64,000 nucleotides of DNA from Treponema sp. (GCA_017619795.1 JAFZRP010000008.1:1-64000), one strand, 5' to 3'. Numbered from the stretch's first letter, positions 24,461-33,756 are shown. The notes: generated from the letters alone by a model not told the origin. Made by a program: numbers and translations.

Positions 24461-25036
24461 TTATTTTAAGGATTGCCCAGACAATCCATTACTGTAATGC
24501 AGATGCGTTATTGCTCCGGCAAGCGCGTCTGCAGCATGGTCTGGTTTTGGAAGCGTTTCCAATCCAAGAATTATCTGCACATATCTTTCTACAAGTTCCT
24601 TATCTGCCGCCTGACTTCCGGTAACAGCCTGTTTAATCTGTACAGGACGATACTCACCTAATTCAATGCAGTGCTGCGCAAGACAAAGTGTTACTACTCC
24701 CCTTGCCTCGCTGACTCCCATTGCACTCTTTGCATTTTTAGCAAAATACAAGGTTTCCATTCCTGCTTCCGTTGGCTTAAACTCATCTATGATTGCACAA
24801 AGGCGATTGTAAATGGTCATAAGCCTTTGTCCGTGAGGAAGGTCTGATGGTGTTGTTATACAGCCGTAGCTTACCATTCTGTAGCGGCCGTTATAAAAAT
24901 CAACTACGCCAAAACCAGTATTTGCAAGACCTGGATCTATTCCAATTACACGACGGATATTTTTTCTGGCTGGATTTTCTCCATCAGGGTTTACAGAACC
25001 TGGTAATGTAGTAAATGCAAGATTTTCGTTAATCAT
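24461..25036 (-). CDS. ruvC: Crossover junction endodeoxyribonuclease RuvC
   Basis: RuvC nicks Holliday junctions symmetrically. The 191-residue protein contains the RNase H-like active-site acids: Asp in VIGIDPGLANTGFG, Glu in METLYFAKN, and Asp residues in PKPDHAADALAGAI. The N terminus has about 25 extra residues before the catalytic core; a start nearer RRVIGIDPG has no ATG, so the long form is retained. It lies downstream of yebC, a common arrangement, with a terminator between them. Confidence 0.95.
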   Translation of the reverse strand: MINENLAFTTLPGSVNPDGENPARKNIRRVIGIDPGLANTGFGVVDFYNGRYRMVSYGCITTPSDLPHGQRLMTIYNRLCAIIDEFKPTEAGMETLYFAKNAKSAMGVSEARGVVTLCLAQHCIELGEYRPVQIKQAVTGSQAADKELVERYVQIILGLETLPKPDHAADALAGAITHLHYSNGLSGQSLK

Positions 25037-25060
25037 TTATAGTAAATATAGTACATTTGC

Positions 25061-25092
25061 AAAAAAAAATCCGCTGTAAAAGCGGATTTTTT
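25061..25092 (-). terminator. Intrinsic terminator between yebC and ruvC
   Basis: On the minus strand AATCCGCT-TTTAC-AGCGGATT is followed by nine T. It would end yebC transcripts before ruvC and, with a shorter T-run, could also work on the plus strand. Confidence 0.8.
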
Positions 25093-25150
25093 AGAACTGA
25101 ATTTCTGAGGTAAAAATTGCTCAGATTCTACTCGCAAGTAAGTAAATGCT

Positions 25151-25183
25151 AAAAAATTGCTCCAAATATTCGCAATTTTTTTT
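25151..25183. terminator. Second, AT-rich terminator-like hairpin just after yebC
   Basis: AAAAATTGC (25152-25160) pairs with GCAATTTTT (25172-25180) around an 11-base loop, with T-runs on both strands. It lies 17 bases past the yebC stop, giving a tandem pair with the GC-richer hairpin at 25061. Confidence 0.5.
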
Positions 25184-25199
25184 AACGCATTTGCTATCG

Positions 25200-25943
25200 T
25201 TACTCCTCTGGTTCAAAGTCCTCAGGGAATTCAGCTGTGTGGTATACGTTCTGAACGTCGTCGTTGTCTTCGAGTTTGTCGATGAGTTTCTGAACTTTGG
25301 CAGCTGTGTCTTTATCAACTGGAGTATAAGCATCAGGAACCATTCCTACGTCAGCAGAGAGTGATTCAAAGCCTTTTTCGTTCAAAGCATCTGCAACAGC
25401 TGCGAATGTATCAGGAGTTGTTGTTACTGTGATTACTCCGTCTTCATTTACGATATCATCAGCACCTGCTTCCAAAGCTACTTCCATAACTTCATCTTCA
25501 GAAACCTTTTCTGCATCGAACTCAATTGTACCCTTTCTCTGGAACATACGTGATACAGAACCAGAAACACCAAGGTTTCCACCGTTCTTTGTAAAGATGT
25601 TACGGATATCAGCAGCAGCACGGTTTTTGTTATCTGTAAGAACTTCTACTAATACAGCAACACCACCAGCAGCATATCCTTCGTAAACAAGCTCTTCATA
25701 AGCTGTTCCACCATCTTCACCTGTACCCTTCTTGATAGCGCGCTCAATGTTGTCTTTAGGCATGTTAGCGGCACGAGCTTTAATGATTACTGTTCGGAGA
25801 CGTGGGTTTGCATTAGGGTCTCCACCGCCCATACGTGCAGCAATAGAAATTTCCTTAATGAATTTTGTAAAAATCTTACCTCGTTTTGCATCGGCCAAGC
25901 CCTTTGCATGTTTAATGGTTGCCCATTTACTGTGTCCTGACAT
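25200..25943 (-). CDS. yebC: YebC/TACO1-family protein
   Basis: The 247-residue protein begins MSGHSKWATIKHAKGLADAKRGKIFTK and contains RMGGGDPNANPRLRTVI and NMPKDNIERAIKKG, all diagnostic. Family members act as transcription regulators or, as shown for some bacterial and mitochondrial homologues, help ribosomes through proline stretches. AAGGAG lies before the ATG. It heads the yebC-ruvC pair. Confidence 0.96.
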   Translation of the reverse strand: MSGHSKWATIKHAKGLADAKRGKIFTKFIKEISIAARMGGGDPNANPRLRTVIIKARAANMPKDNIERAIKKGTGEDGGTAYEELVYEGYAAGGVAVLVEVLTDNKNRAAADIRNIFTKNGGNLGVSGSVSRMFQRKGTIEFDAEKVSEDEVMEVALEAGADDIVNEDGVITVTTTPDTFAAVADALNEKGFESLSADVGMVPDAYTPVDKDTAAKVQKLIDKLEDNDDVQNVYHTAEFPEDFEPEE

Positions 25944-26156
25944 AGGAACTCCTTATATTTTAATAGAATTACTGATTTAATTAGAATAATTTATCACAAA
26001 TATCAAAGTTATTCAATAACTATAGAATTATGTTGAAAATGCTTGAAAAATATACTGTTTTGTAACAAGTGATAATGATAGTGGATATTGATTAGGGAAT
26101 AGTTAATAGAAGATAGGTTATAAGAATAATGGATTATAAAAAATTGAATGTTTAGT

Positions 26157-26293
26157 AAAAAAGCGTAGCAAGGGTTCCGGTTATGCGACGCATTGAAGCC
26201 GATAGTAAAAATGATTACTAAAATCCAAGTACAGAGCGTTAGCGGCGAGGCTTCTCGGCAGAGCATAATCGGGTTCCTGGCGGAAGCTTTTTT
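26157..26293 (+). ncRNA. Candidate structured RNA (nested long hairpin, about 137 nt)
   Basis: Four nested pairings are visible: AAAAAAGC (26157-26164) with GCTTTTTT (26286-26293); CCGGTTATGC (26177-26186) with GCATAATCGG (26263-26272; ten pairs with one G-U); GAAGCC (26195-26200) with GGCTTC (26249-26254); and TAGTAA (26203-26208) with TTACTA (26215-26220). The plus strand ends in a T6 run. The segment is markedly more GC-rich than its flanks. A minus-strand RNA would also fold. No family is recognised and no clear promoter was found for it. Confidence 0.4.
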
Positions 26294-26319
26294 ACAGATT
26301 AAGTCTATTATTTTATAAT
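26291..26319 (+). promoter_or_regulatory. Sigma-70 promoter of the TGS-uridine kinase gene
   Basis: TTTACA (26291-26296), a 17-base spacer and a consensus TATAAT (26314-26319). The -35 overlaps the last T residues of the structured element. The leader would be about 65 bases. Confidence 0.65.
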
Positions 26320-26391
26320 ATACTTTTTAATATACAAATTTTAGTTTATAATTATATTAATAATATTCCATTCCAGGAGCATACACTAATT

Positions 26392-28062
26392 ATGAATAAC
26401 ACAATCTTTATTACATTAAAATATCAGGAAAAAGAAATATGCAAAAAAGAGGTTCCAGCAGGAACTCAGGTTCAGTCAATAATTGATGATTTTAAGATGG
26501 ACAGCAGCACAATTTATGCTGTCTTAATCAATAATGAGCTTTGTCCACTGGACTCAAAAATAAAATACTCTTCTGTAATTGAGCCGGTTTTGAACAACAC
26601 AAAGGAAGGCGCTTCGGTTTACAGACGTTCGCTCTGTCTTCTTCTTGCAGCTGCCGCCCACAACATTTTTCCTAAAACAAGGCTGCTCGTTGGTCACAGT
26701 CTGGGCCACGGCTACTACTACACTCTCGATACAGGCAAACCGATTGAAGCAAAGCAGATTACAGCGCTCGGCAGGGAAATGTCGGCACTTGTAAAAAAGG
26801 ATATTCCTATTACGACAAGTGAGATTTCCTGGCAGCAGGCTGCAGAATTATTCGAAAAAACAGGTCTTACCGAAACAAGAAAGCAGCTGAACTTCAACTG
26901 TACGCCTTCAATCAAAATCAACACACTCGACACTTTCTCTGATCTGTACTTTGGACCGCTCGTGCTTTCTACCGGCGTGCTTAAGGTTTTTGAGCTGATG
27001 AAATACGGCGACGGCTTCCTGCTCCGCTTCCCAAAATCTTCAGAGCCGGACAAGCTTGCTTCTTTCAAGGACCAGCCTAAGCTTTTTGAGATTTACAGTA
27101 AATACAAGGAATGGGGAAAACGAATCGGCGTAACTTCTGCAGCCTCTATAAATCAGATTATTGCAGAAAACAAGATTAAAGACTTTATTGAAATTACAGA
27201 AACATTCCAGCAGAAAAATATTTCTAAGATTGCTTCGCAGATTATAGATAAAGGCTCTGTAAAGGTTGTACTGATTGCGGGTCCATCTTCTTCAGGCAAA
27301 ACTACATCTGCAAAGAAACTTGGTCTTGAGCTTCAGGCAATGGGCTATCAGCCAAAAATCATAAGCCTTGATAATTACTACATTGGCCGCGACAAGACGC
27401 CGCTTGATGAAAACGGCAAGCCGGATTATGAATGTCTTGAAGCACTTGATGTTAAGCTTTTGAACCAAAATCTTGTTGATCTGTTTGACGGAAAAACTGT
27501 AAACATTCCAAGCTACGATTTCCACACTGGAACAAGCTATTTTGACAGCGACAACATGCTTACCTTAAAGGAAAACGAAATCCTCATTCTTGAAGGTATT
27601 CACGGCTTGAATGATAAACTTACTCCAAAGGTTCCTGCTGAGTACAAGTTTAAGATTTACCTTTCTGCCCTAACCCAGCTGAACTTGGACGACCATAACA
27701 GAGTTTCTACAAGTGACAACCGCCTTATCCGACGAATTGTCCGCGATAACAACTTCCGTGGAAAACCAGCTGCCGGAACAATAGAAATGTGGCCAAGCGT
27801 AACAAAGGGCGAAGAGCTTCATATCTTCCCGTTCCAGAACAATGCAGATGCAATTTTAAATACAGCGCTTGATTATGAGCTTTCTGTTCTTCGAGTTTTT
27901 GCAGCACCTCTTCTGCGTCAGGTAACTCCTCTGCAAAAGGAATATGCCGAAGCCAGACGACTTTTAAGCTTCCTTGAAAACTTTTCTACAGTTGCACCGT
28001 CGGCTGTACCAAACCGTTCAATTATTAGGGAGTTTATTGGTGGCTCTGCTTTCAAATACTAG
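26392..28062 (+). CDS. TGS-domain uridine/nucleoside kinase
   Basis: The 556-residue protein joins an N-terminal TGS-like domain (1-65), a threonyl-tRNA-synthetase-like editing domain with the HxxxH motif (GHSLGHGYYY, 101-110), and a C-terminal uridine kinase/phosphoribulokinase domain with Walker A GPSSSGKTT (297-305) and LISLDNYY-like and EGIHGLN motifs. Such fusions are found in spirochaetes, clostridia and Bacteroidetes. The substrate is probably uridine or another nucleoside; the editing-like domain's role is unknown. AGGAG lies 12 bases ahead of the ATG, longer than usual. The stop overlaps the fliJ stop on the other strand. Confidence 0.9.
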   Translation: MNNTIFITLKYQEKEICKKEVPAGTQVQSIIDDFKMDSSTIYAVLINNELCPLDSKIKYSSVIEPVLNNTKEGASVYRRSLCLLLAAAAHNIFPKTRLLVGHSLGHGYYYTLDTGKPIEAKQITALGREMSALVKKDIPITTSEISWQQAAELFEKTGLTETRKQLNFNCTPSIKINTLDTFSDLYFGPLVLSTGVLKVFELMKYGDGFLLRFPKSSEPDKLASFKDQPKLFEIYSKYKEWGKRIGVTSAASINQIIAENKIKDFIEITETFQQKNISKIASQIIDKGSVKVVLIAGPSSSGKTTSAKKLGLELQAMGYQPKIISLDNYYIGRDKTPLDENGKPDYECLEALDVKLLNQNLVDLFDGKTVNIPSYDFHTGTSYFDSDNMLTLKENEILILEGIHGLNDKLTPKVPAEYKFKIYLSALTQLNLDDHNRVSTSDNRLIRRIVRDNNFRGKPAAGTIEMWPSVTKGEELHIFPFQNNADAILNTALDYELSVLRVFAAPLLRQVTPLQKEYAEARRLLSFLENFSTVAPSAVPNRSIIREFIGGSAFKY

Positions 28063-28493
28063 CTTCGTTTGGAATTGCTCTTAATAGTTGAAAGCTCTTC
28101 TATATTTTTCTTCTCTTCGTTTTCGAGTTCCTGCTTGTATTCTTCAAGCTGCTGGTCTCTGAATTTTTCCAGGGCAGAAGTTTTTTTCATGCATTCCTGA
28201 AGAATCTTTCTTTTTTCTTCACTTACAAGCTTAGCTTCTGCCAGCTTTTTCAGCAGCTCTTCCTTCTGATACTCAAGCAGTTTTATATGATTATTTTGGG
28301 CAAATACAAGATTAAAATCAGTAACACCCTTCATATTCTGCTTCAACACCGTATACTGTTGGGCAATGTTATTAAGATTCTGGTTTATTTCATTTTCAAC
28401 AGCGATTGCTTTTCCAAGCTCTATCTGAGCCTGTTCCTGCTCGAAATTGCGAACATCAAGTATTTCCTGTAATTCAAAAACAAACTTAGCCAT
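28059..28493 (-). CDS. fliJ: Flagellar export protein FliJ-like
   Basis: The 144-residue protein is almost wholly coiled coil (for example QEILDVRNFEQEQAQIELGKAI and a Lys/Glu-rich second half). It is the last gene of the flgB-fliJ operon immediately after fliI, the standard position of FliJ. FliJ is the stalk-like component that links the FliI ATPase to the FlhA export gate. Sequence alone is only weakly diagnostic; position carries the call. Its stop shares CTAG with the convergent kinase stop. Confidence 0.85.
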   Translation of the reverse strand: MAKFVFELQEILDVRNFEQEQAQIELGKAIAVENEINQNLNNIAQQYTVLKQNMKGVTDFNLVFAQNNHIKLLEYQKEELLKKLAEAKLVSEEKRKILQECMKKTSALEKFRDQQLEEYKQELENEEKKNIEELSTIKSNSKRS

Positions 28494-28496
28494 AGC

Positions 28497-29873
28497 TTAA
28501 TTTGCCGAAAGTGCAGGACTTTCAACAAGCTCTTCTTCTGGAATAGGAACACCTGTAATTTCTGCAACTCGGGCAAGTGTATCTCCAATGCTGGAAATCT
28601 CATATTCTTCCTGCATAAGGAACTGTTCTATTTCATCATGCTTATCTACGGCTTCATCAATTTCAGGAGAAGTGCCCTTCTGGTAAATACCGGCAGTAAT
28701 CATTGTTTCTTTGTCTCTGTAGGTTGCCATAAGAGTTCTGATTTTTCCGCAGGCCTTTTTTGTTTGAGGACCGGAAACTCTGTTAGAAAGTCGGCTTATA
28801 GAAGCGAGTACATCAATAGCAGGATAATGATAAGCCTGAGCAAGCTTTCTGCTCAAAACAATATGACCGTCAAGAATACCTCGTACCGCATCGGTAATAG
28901 GTTCATTCATATCATCAGAATCGACAAGTACATTATAAAAAGCTGTAATTGAACCTTTATCGTTAGTACCTGTTCTTTCCATCAGCTTTGGAAGCATATC
29001 AAAAACACTTGGCGGATATCCCTTTGCAATAGGAAGCTCACCGTTTGAAGTTCCAATTTCCTGCTGAGCCTTTGCAAAACGAGTTACGTTATCTACCATA
29101 AGGACAACGTCTTTACCTTTATCTCTAAAATACTCAGCAATTGCCGTACAAACATAAGCCGCACGAACACGGCAGATAGCAGGCTGGTCACCGGTTGCAA
29201 CAACAACAACAGAACGCTTTAAGCCTTCTTCTCCCAAATCACGCTTTATAAAATCAAGAACCTCACGGCCTCGTTCACCAATCAGTCCAATTACGTTTAT
29301 GTCCGCATTACTGCTTCTGGCAATCATTCCCATCAACGTTGACTTACCAATTCCTGAGCCTGCAAAAATACCAATACGCTGACCTTTTCCAATTGTAAGC
29401 AAAGAATCAATAGCACGGATTCCGGTAACAATTCTCTTGTTAATTGGCATTCTTTTCATCGGATCCGGAGCATCGGCAACAGCAGGATAATAAGTTTCCG
29501 GTTCAATTTCGCCAAGTCCGTCTGCCGCACGACCAGTAGCATCAACAGTTCTTCCTAAAAGATTTTTTCCTACAGGAACGCGGAGTGTTGCACCGGAAGC
29601 TATTACTTCACAGCCAACCTCGATTCCCTTAGTATTACCAAAAGCCGTAAGCTTAACAATTTTTTCATTTAAGCCTACAACCTCAGCAAGAATGGAAGTT
29701 CCGTCGCTAAGCTTTATAGTACAAATCTCACCAATTACAGAACGAGGACCTTCACTTTCAATATCAAGACCACGAACAGCAACAACAGAGCCGATATAAT
29801 GAATTGTCTCGGCATCTACAACCTGTTCCAGATATTTTGAGAAATTAAATTCACCTGTGTAGGAAGACTTCAT
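28497..29873 (-). CDS. fliI: Flagellum-specific export ATPase FliI
   Basis: The 458-residue ATPase is related to the F1 beta subunit. It has Walker A GIFAGSGIGKSTLMG, the VVVATGDQPAICRVRA segment, Walker B KDVVLMVDNVTRFA, and the family motif GYPPSVFDMLPKLMERTG. It energises unfolding and delivery of flagellar export substrates with FliH and FliJ. It is separated from fliH by one base and from fliJ by three. Confidence 0.97.
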   Translation of the reverse strand: MKSSYTGEFNFSKYLEQVVDAETIHYIGSVVAVRGLDIESEGPRSVIGEICTIKLSDGTSILAEVVGLNEKIVKLTAFGNTKGIEVGCEVIASGATLRVPVGKNLLGRTVDATGRAADGLGEIEPETYYPAVADAPDPMKRMPINKRIVTGIRAIDSLLTIGKGQRIGIFAGSGIGKSTLMGMIARSSNADINVIGLIGERGREVLDFIKRDLGEEGLKRSVVVVATGDQPAICRVRAAYVCTAIAEYFRDKGKDVVLMVDNVTRFAKAQQEIGTSNGELPIAKGYPPSVFDMLPKLMERTGTNDKGSITAFYNVLVDSDDMNEPITDAVRGILDGHIVLSRKLAQAYHYPAIDVLASISRLSNRVSGPQTKKACGKIRTLMATYRDKETMITAGIYQKGTSPEIDEAVDKHDEIEQFLMQEEYEISSIGDTLARVAEITGVPIPEEELVESPALSAN

Positions 29874-29874
29874 A

Positions 29875-30807
29875 TTACACCCCTGTAGTCAGAGGATCAT
29901 TACGCTTAATGTTCTTAACAGGAGAAACCTCAAGAATCTTATTTTCAAGCTCCTGAAGCTGGCTGGAGATTCTTGCATCAATAGCACCAAAGTCAGTCTC
30001 AACTATACAACCGCCGCGTTCAACAGCAGAATCTTCAATAACCGTAATGCCTTTTACATTTTCAACATGCTGAATAAATTCATCAATATGAGAGGTAGTA
30101 AGTCTTACGTCTTCAAGATTTACGCGAAGTACAACATTACCGCGAGACTTTACCTTTTTGAGGGCAGCAAGTGTATTTGCCAAAACAACATTCTTCTGGT
30201 TTTCAGACAGGATTTTTATAACCTTTCTGGCCATAAGAATAACAAGCTCTACAATCTGGCTTTCTGTATCCTGAAGGATTTCTTCACGGCGCATCATAAC
30301 AGCTTCGATCATTTTATGAATACGCTCAACAAGTCTGTTTACTTCTTCTACACCTTTGTCGTAGCCTTCCTGATGACCTTGATCGAAACCCTCTGAATAT
30401 GAGTCTCTGCCAATTCTCTCCTTCTCTGCTTCGGCATCTGCAATAATCTGTGCGGCTTCCTGTTTTGCTTTTTCTATAATGGCAGCGGCCTCATTCTCAG
30501 CGTCAGCCTTTATTATAGCCGCCTGGTCAGTCTGTCTCTTTACCTCGGCAAAGGCAGCATCCTCAGCTTTTTTAAGGATATTGTCAGCTTCCTCCTGAGC
30601 ACTCTTAAGCATAACCTGCTTATCCTGCTCAAACTGGAACTTAAACGCATCAGCTTCCTTTTTCAGTTCTTCAACAGTAGGACCTGTATACTCCTCTACA
30701 ACCTCTTCTTCCTCTTCTTCAACAGGAGCATAATTACGTACCAGAGGTAACATAACCTTGTCATCTTCTACTTTTGTTTCGCTTGGACGAAAAACTGTCT
30801 TTGCCAT
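29875..30807 (-). CDS. fliH: Flagellar assembly protein FliH
   Basis: The 310-residue protein has an acidic N terminus (PVEEEEEEVVEEY), a long Ala/Glu-rich coiled coil (about 60-150), a Gly-spaced YSEGFDQGHQEGYDKG stretch like the FliH GxxxG segment, and the C-terminal V-ATPase subunit E-like domain (IVETDFGAIDARISSQL). FliH forms a 2:1 complex with FliI, regulates its ATPase and links it to the C-ring. It lies between fliG and fliI, as in other spirochaetes. Confidence 0.95.
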   Translation of the reverse strand: MAKTVFRPSETKVEDDKVMLPLVRNYAPVEEEEEEVVEEYTGPTVEELKKEADAFKFQFEQDKQVMLKSAQEEADNILKKAEDAAFAEVKRQTDQAAIIKADAENEAAAIIEKAKQEAAQIIADAEAEKERIGRDSYSEGFDQGHQEGYDKGVEEVNRLVERIHKMIEAVMMRREEILQDTESQIVELVILMARKVIKILSENQKNVVLANTLAALKKVKSRGNVVLRVNLEDVRLTTSHIDEFIQHVENVKGITVIEDSAVERGGCIVETDFGAIDARISSQLQELENKILEVSPVKNIKRNDPLTTGV

Positions 30808-30863
30808 ATCCTTTTTTCCTCAATACGATAAATATATGACGATTCTTAAATAAGCTTAAAACA

Positions 30864-31979
30864 TCAGGTTACAAGCTCATCCTCACCAGAACGAGCAATA
30901 ACAATATCACCACTGTCTTCAAGACGACGAATAATAGATACAATCTTCTGCTGAGATTCCTCTACATCCTTCAAGCGGACAGGTCCCATGAACTCCATAT
31001 CCTCTTTAAGCATACTTGCGGCACGCTTAGACATGTTACTGAAGATTTTATCCTGTACTTCGGTATCAACAGATTTAAGCGCTTTTGCAAGTTCCTGCTG
31101 ATCGACATCGCGGAGTACCTTCTGAATAGCACGGTTGTCGAGCATAACGATATCTTCGAATACGAACATTCGTTTCTTGATTTCCTCTGCCAAATCTGGA
31201 TCGTCCTCTTCGAGAGATTCGATGATTGACTTTTCAGAAGAACGGTCAACAAGGTTCAAGATTTCAACGATAGCCTCAACACCACCGGCAGCTGTGTAGT
31301 CTTCTGATGACAGTGTAGAAAGCTTCTTTTCCAATACGTGTTCAACTTCACGAAGAACGTCTGGAGATGTTCGGTCCATTGTAGCAAGACGCTTAGAAAC
31401 CTCTGCCTGCTGATCTTCAGGTAAGTTCTGTAATACAACTGCAGCCTTTGCAGGTTCAAGGTACGCAAGAATCAAAGCAATAGTCTGCGGATATTCCTGC
31501 TGAATAAAGTTGAGCAAATGGGTCGGGTCTGTACGGCGGATAAAGTCGAACGGTCGTACCTGCAGAGAGCTGGTAAGACGGTTGATAATGTCTATAGCCT
31601 TTTGTGAACCGAGCGATTTTTCCAAAAGCTCTCGGGCGTAATCAATACCACCAGTCGTGATGAAGTTCTGAGCATTCATCAACTCCTGGAACTCTTCAAG
31701 AACAGCATCCTTAAAATCAGGATTAACCTTTTCCTGACGCGCAATTTCAAAGGTTAAAGTTTCAACCTCATCCTCGCGAAGATGCTTCATTATTTCTGCG
31801 GAAACATCTGGTCCAAGCGAAATTAAGAAGATAGCAGCCTTCTGCCTTCCGTTAAGACTCTTATAATCCTTAGCATTCTTTTTATTACTTGACGATGAAG
31901 ACACAGCTGGTTTTAATGAACCAGGTTTAGGTGCCGGTTTCGCAGCCGTGGTTGCAGATTTTGAACTATCATCAGCCAT
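30864..31979 (-). CDS. fliG: Flagellar motor switch protein FliG
   Basis: The 371-residue protein has the three FliG domains: LNGRQKAAIFLISLGPDVSAEIMKHL at the start of the N domain, QEYPQTIALILAYLEPAKAA in the middle with the EHVLEKKL helix, and the C-terminal motor domain with FEDIVMLDNRAIQKVLRDVD and the charged helix residues that face the stator. It carries an unusual N-terminal tail of about 40 residues rich in Lys, Pro, Ala and Ser before the conserved start. It follows fliF by three bases with GAGGAAT as ribosome site. Confidence 0.95.
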   Translation of the reverse strand: MADDSSKSATTAAKPAPKPGSLKPAVSSSSSNKKNAKDYKSLNGRQKAAIFLISLGPDVSAEIMKHLREDEVETLTFEIARQEKVNPDFKDAVLEEFQELMNAQNFITTGGIDYARELLEKSLGSQKAIDIINRLTSSLQVRPFDFIRRTDPTHLLNFIQQEYPQTIALILAYLEPAKAAVVLQNLPEDQQAEVSKRLATMDRTSPDVLREVEHVLEKKLSTLSSEDYTAAGGVEAIVEILNLVDRSSEKSIIESLEEDDPDLAEEIKKRMFVFEDIVMLDNRAIQKVLRDVDQQELAKALKSVDTEVQDKIFSNMSKRAASMLKEDMEFMGPVRLKDVEESQQKIVSIIRRLEDSGDIVIARSGEDELVT

Positions 31980-31982
31980 TTG

Positions 31983-33686
31983 CTATTCCTCCATCAACCA
32001 TGTTCTTATGAGCATTGCAACATCCTCAGGATGCTCTTTTGCCATTGTAATTGCATTCTCCTGGAGCTCCATACGTCTTGTCTCTTCGACAGACATTGTA
32101 ACTTCCATTCCTTCGTCCTTTGCATCCCAGAGAGCTCTTTCGCGTGCTGCCTGCTGTTCTGCAAGAAGTCTTGCTTCTCTTTCTCTTCGTCTACGTTCAA
32201 TTTCTTTACTGATAACACGGAACAGAATAAAGCCGACAAGAACAACAACAACAGAAATAAGAATAAGAACAATCATTCTCTGGCGCTGGATCTTTGCGAA
32301 GTATTCAGCATCTTCCTTTGCAAACTCCTCGTCTCTGTCGTACGGAATGTTTGTAACTACTACAAGGTCACCTCTGTCTCTGTCATAACCGATAGCACCC
32401 TTAATGGATTTTTCGGCCTCAGACATTTCATTTGCAGTAAGAGGTGTGTAGATTCGCTTAATAGCTCCGTCTTCAATTACAAGCTTACCGGTCTCAGGAT
32501 CAGTAACCTTTTTCCAGCGTCCGTCAAGGTTTACAGAAACAGAAATCTTATCAATCTTAGGGGAAGAGATTTCAGAAATCTGCTTTGTATTTATTGCATT
32601 GTTCTGGGTAACGCCAGTTTCTGTTGATTTTCCAATAACGTTAGACATATCTGAATAAACAGGTGGAGTCTGACCTTCAACACCAGCCGGTCCTTCAGGA
32701 TTATAACCAGTACCCTGCCACTCTTTTGTAATTGTCTGCTGGCTTATAGGCAGAACATCACGGTATTCAGAGTCGTCGTACGGTGTATCAGGGTTATCTT
32801 TTTTGATTATGATTGGAGAATATTCTGTTGATTCACTCTGTCTCTGAGACATATCCATTTCAACAGCAACAATCATATCGCGACAGCGGTCTTCCGTAAA
32901 CGTATTCTGGAAAGCCTTAAGGATTTTAGCCCTTATCTCTGCTTCGCGTGAAAGAATAAGCTTCTGCTGCTTAGCAATAATGTCTACACGGTCGCTTTCT
33001 GCCATTCCTTCAAAATCATTTATCTGTTTACCATCAATATCTGTGATGATGAGGTTTTCTTCTTTAAGTCCTTCTACAGCGGTAAGAATAAGTCTCTGGA
33101 TTCCTAAAATACGCCTCTTGTCTGTAAGAAGTGTACTTGTTGGTGTTACCTTAAGGATAACGCTGGCACTTACAGGCTCCTGATCTGCAGAGAAAAGCTG
33201 TTTTTCAGGAAGAACAATATTTACGTCAGCCATCTGAACATCGCTGATTGCTTCAATATGAGACTTAAGCTGCTTCTGGATTGTATTCTTAAGCTTTACA
33301 TTCTGATCTGCATCTGTTGTTGACCAGCTTCTGTCGTAAAAGCCTGCCCATGGATCAATGCTTGAAGGAACAAGATTTTCACTGATAAGAATCTCACGCA
33401 TACGACGAGCCGTAGCATCATCATCTACAGAGATAAAGCCGTTTGCTGAGTCTGCGTTTACATTTTCCTGGGAAAGCCTGTCCAGAATTCTTGAGAGAGC
33501 AACTTCATCGGTAACAGGCGCATTGAATAACCTTACTGTCGTAGGCTTAGAAGACAGCCGTACGGTAGCAACGATAACAACGATTACAATTACAATAATG
33601 CCAAATAATATGACTTTTTGAACTAGCGACCACTTTGTCCAAAGTTCCTTCAGCTTAGCGGTCACCTTTTTAAGCCATTCGTTCAT
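31983..33686 (-). CDS. fliF: Flagellar MS-ring protein FliF
   Basis: The 567-residue protein has a transmembrane helix at about 23-45, ring-building domains beginning with the family-typical VRLFNAPVTDEVALSRILDRL, a Pro/Gly-rich periplasmic loop (about 305-360), a second transmembrane helix near 460-480 and a cytoplasmic C-terminal tail that binds FliG. A strong GGGAGGGGA site precedes the ATG. The 147-base gap before it contains TATAAT-like boxes. Confidence 0.95.
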   Translation of the reverse strand: MNEWLKKVTAKLKELWTKWSLVQKVILFGIIVIVIVVIVATVRLSSKPTTVRLFNAPVTDEVALSRILDRLSQENVNADSANGFISVDDDATARRMREILISENLVPSSIDPWAGFYDRSWSTTDADQNVKLKNTIQKQLKSHIEAISDVQMADVNIVLPEKQLFSADQEPVSASVILKVTPTSTLLTDKRRILGIQRLILTAVEGLKEENLIITDIDGKQINDFEGMAESDRVDIIAKQQKLILSREAEIRAKILKAFQNTFTEDRCRDMIVAVEMDMSQRQSESTEYSPIIIKKDNPDTPYDDSEYRDVLPISQQTITKEWQGTGYNPEGPAGVEGQTPPVYSDMSNVIGKSTETGVTQNNAINTKQISEISSPKIDKISVSVNLDGRWKKVTDPETGKLVIEDGAIKRIYTPLTANEMSEAEKSIKGAIGYDRDRGDLVVVTNIPYDRDEEFAKEDAEYFAKIQRQRMIVLILISVVVVLVGFILFRVISKEIERRRREREARLLAEQQAARERALWDAKDEGMEVTMSVEETRRMELQENAITMAKEHPEDVAMLIRTWLMEE

Positions 33687-33750
33687 TAGTTCCCCTCCCT
33701 TTGAACGAATTTCAGGAGTTTAAAATAAAACTTTAAAGTAAATTTGATTA

Positions 33751-33756
33751 ATTATA
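33751..33756 (-). promoter_or_regulatory. Possible internal -10 box ahead of fliF
   Basis: A TATAAT on the minus strand preceded by TGTGT sits in the only long gap of the fli operon (33687-33833). The -35 region is poor (TTTTCA at 17 bases). A second TATAAT-like box lies closer to fliE. This is a weak call. Confidence 0.3.

Larger units (their letters stand above)
25944..26391. other. Long intergenic region (448 bases) upstream of the uridine kinase
   Basis: The first 210 bases are AT-rich and hold the yebC upstream region; I see no open frame with a credible start. Positions 26157-26293 contain a nested inverted-repeat structure listed separately. The last 100 bases hold a promoter for the kinase gene. 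No tRNA cloverleaf is visible. Confidence 0.6.

Noticed and set aside
26009-26266. Minus-strand open frame of 85 codons overlapping the structured element
   Set aside because: It runs through the nested inverted repeat, has no ribosome site, and its composition is AT-driven Asn/Ile/Tyr/Ser; the pairing explains the sequence better.
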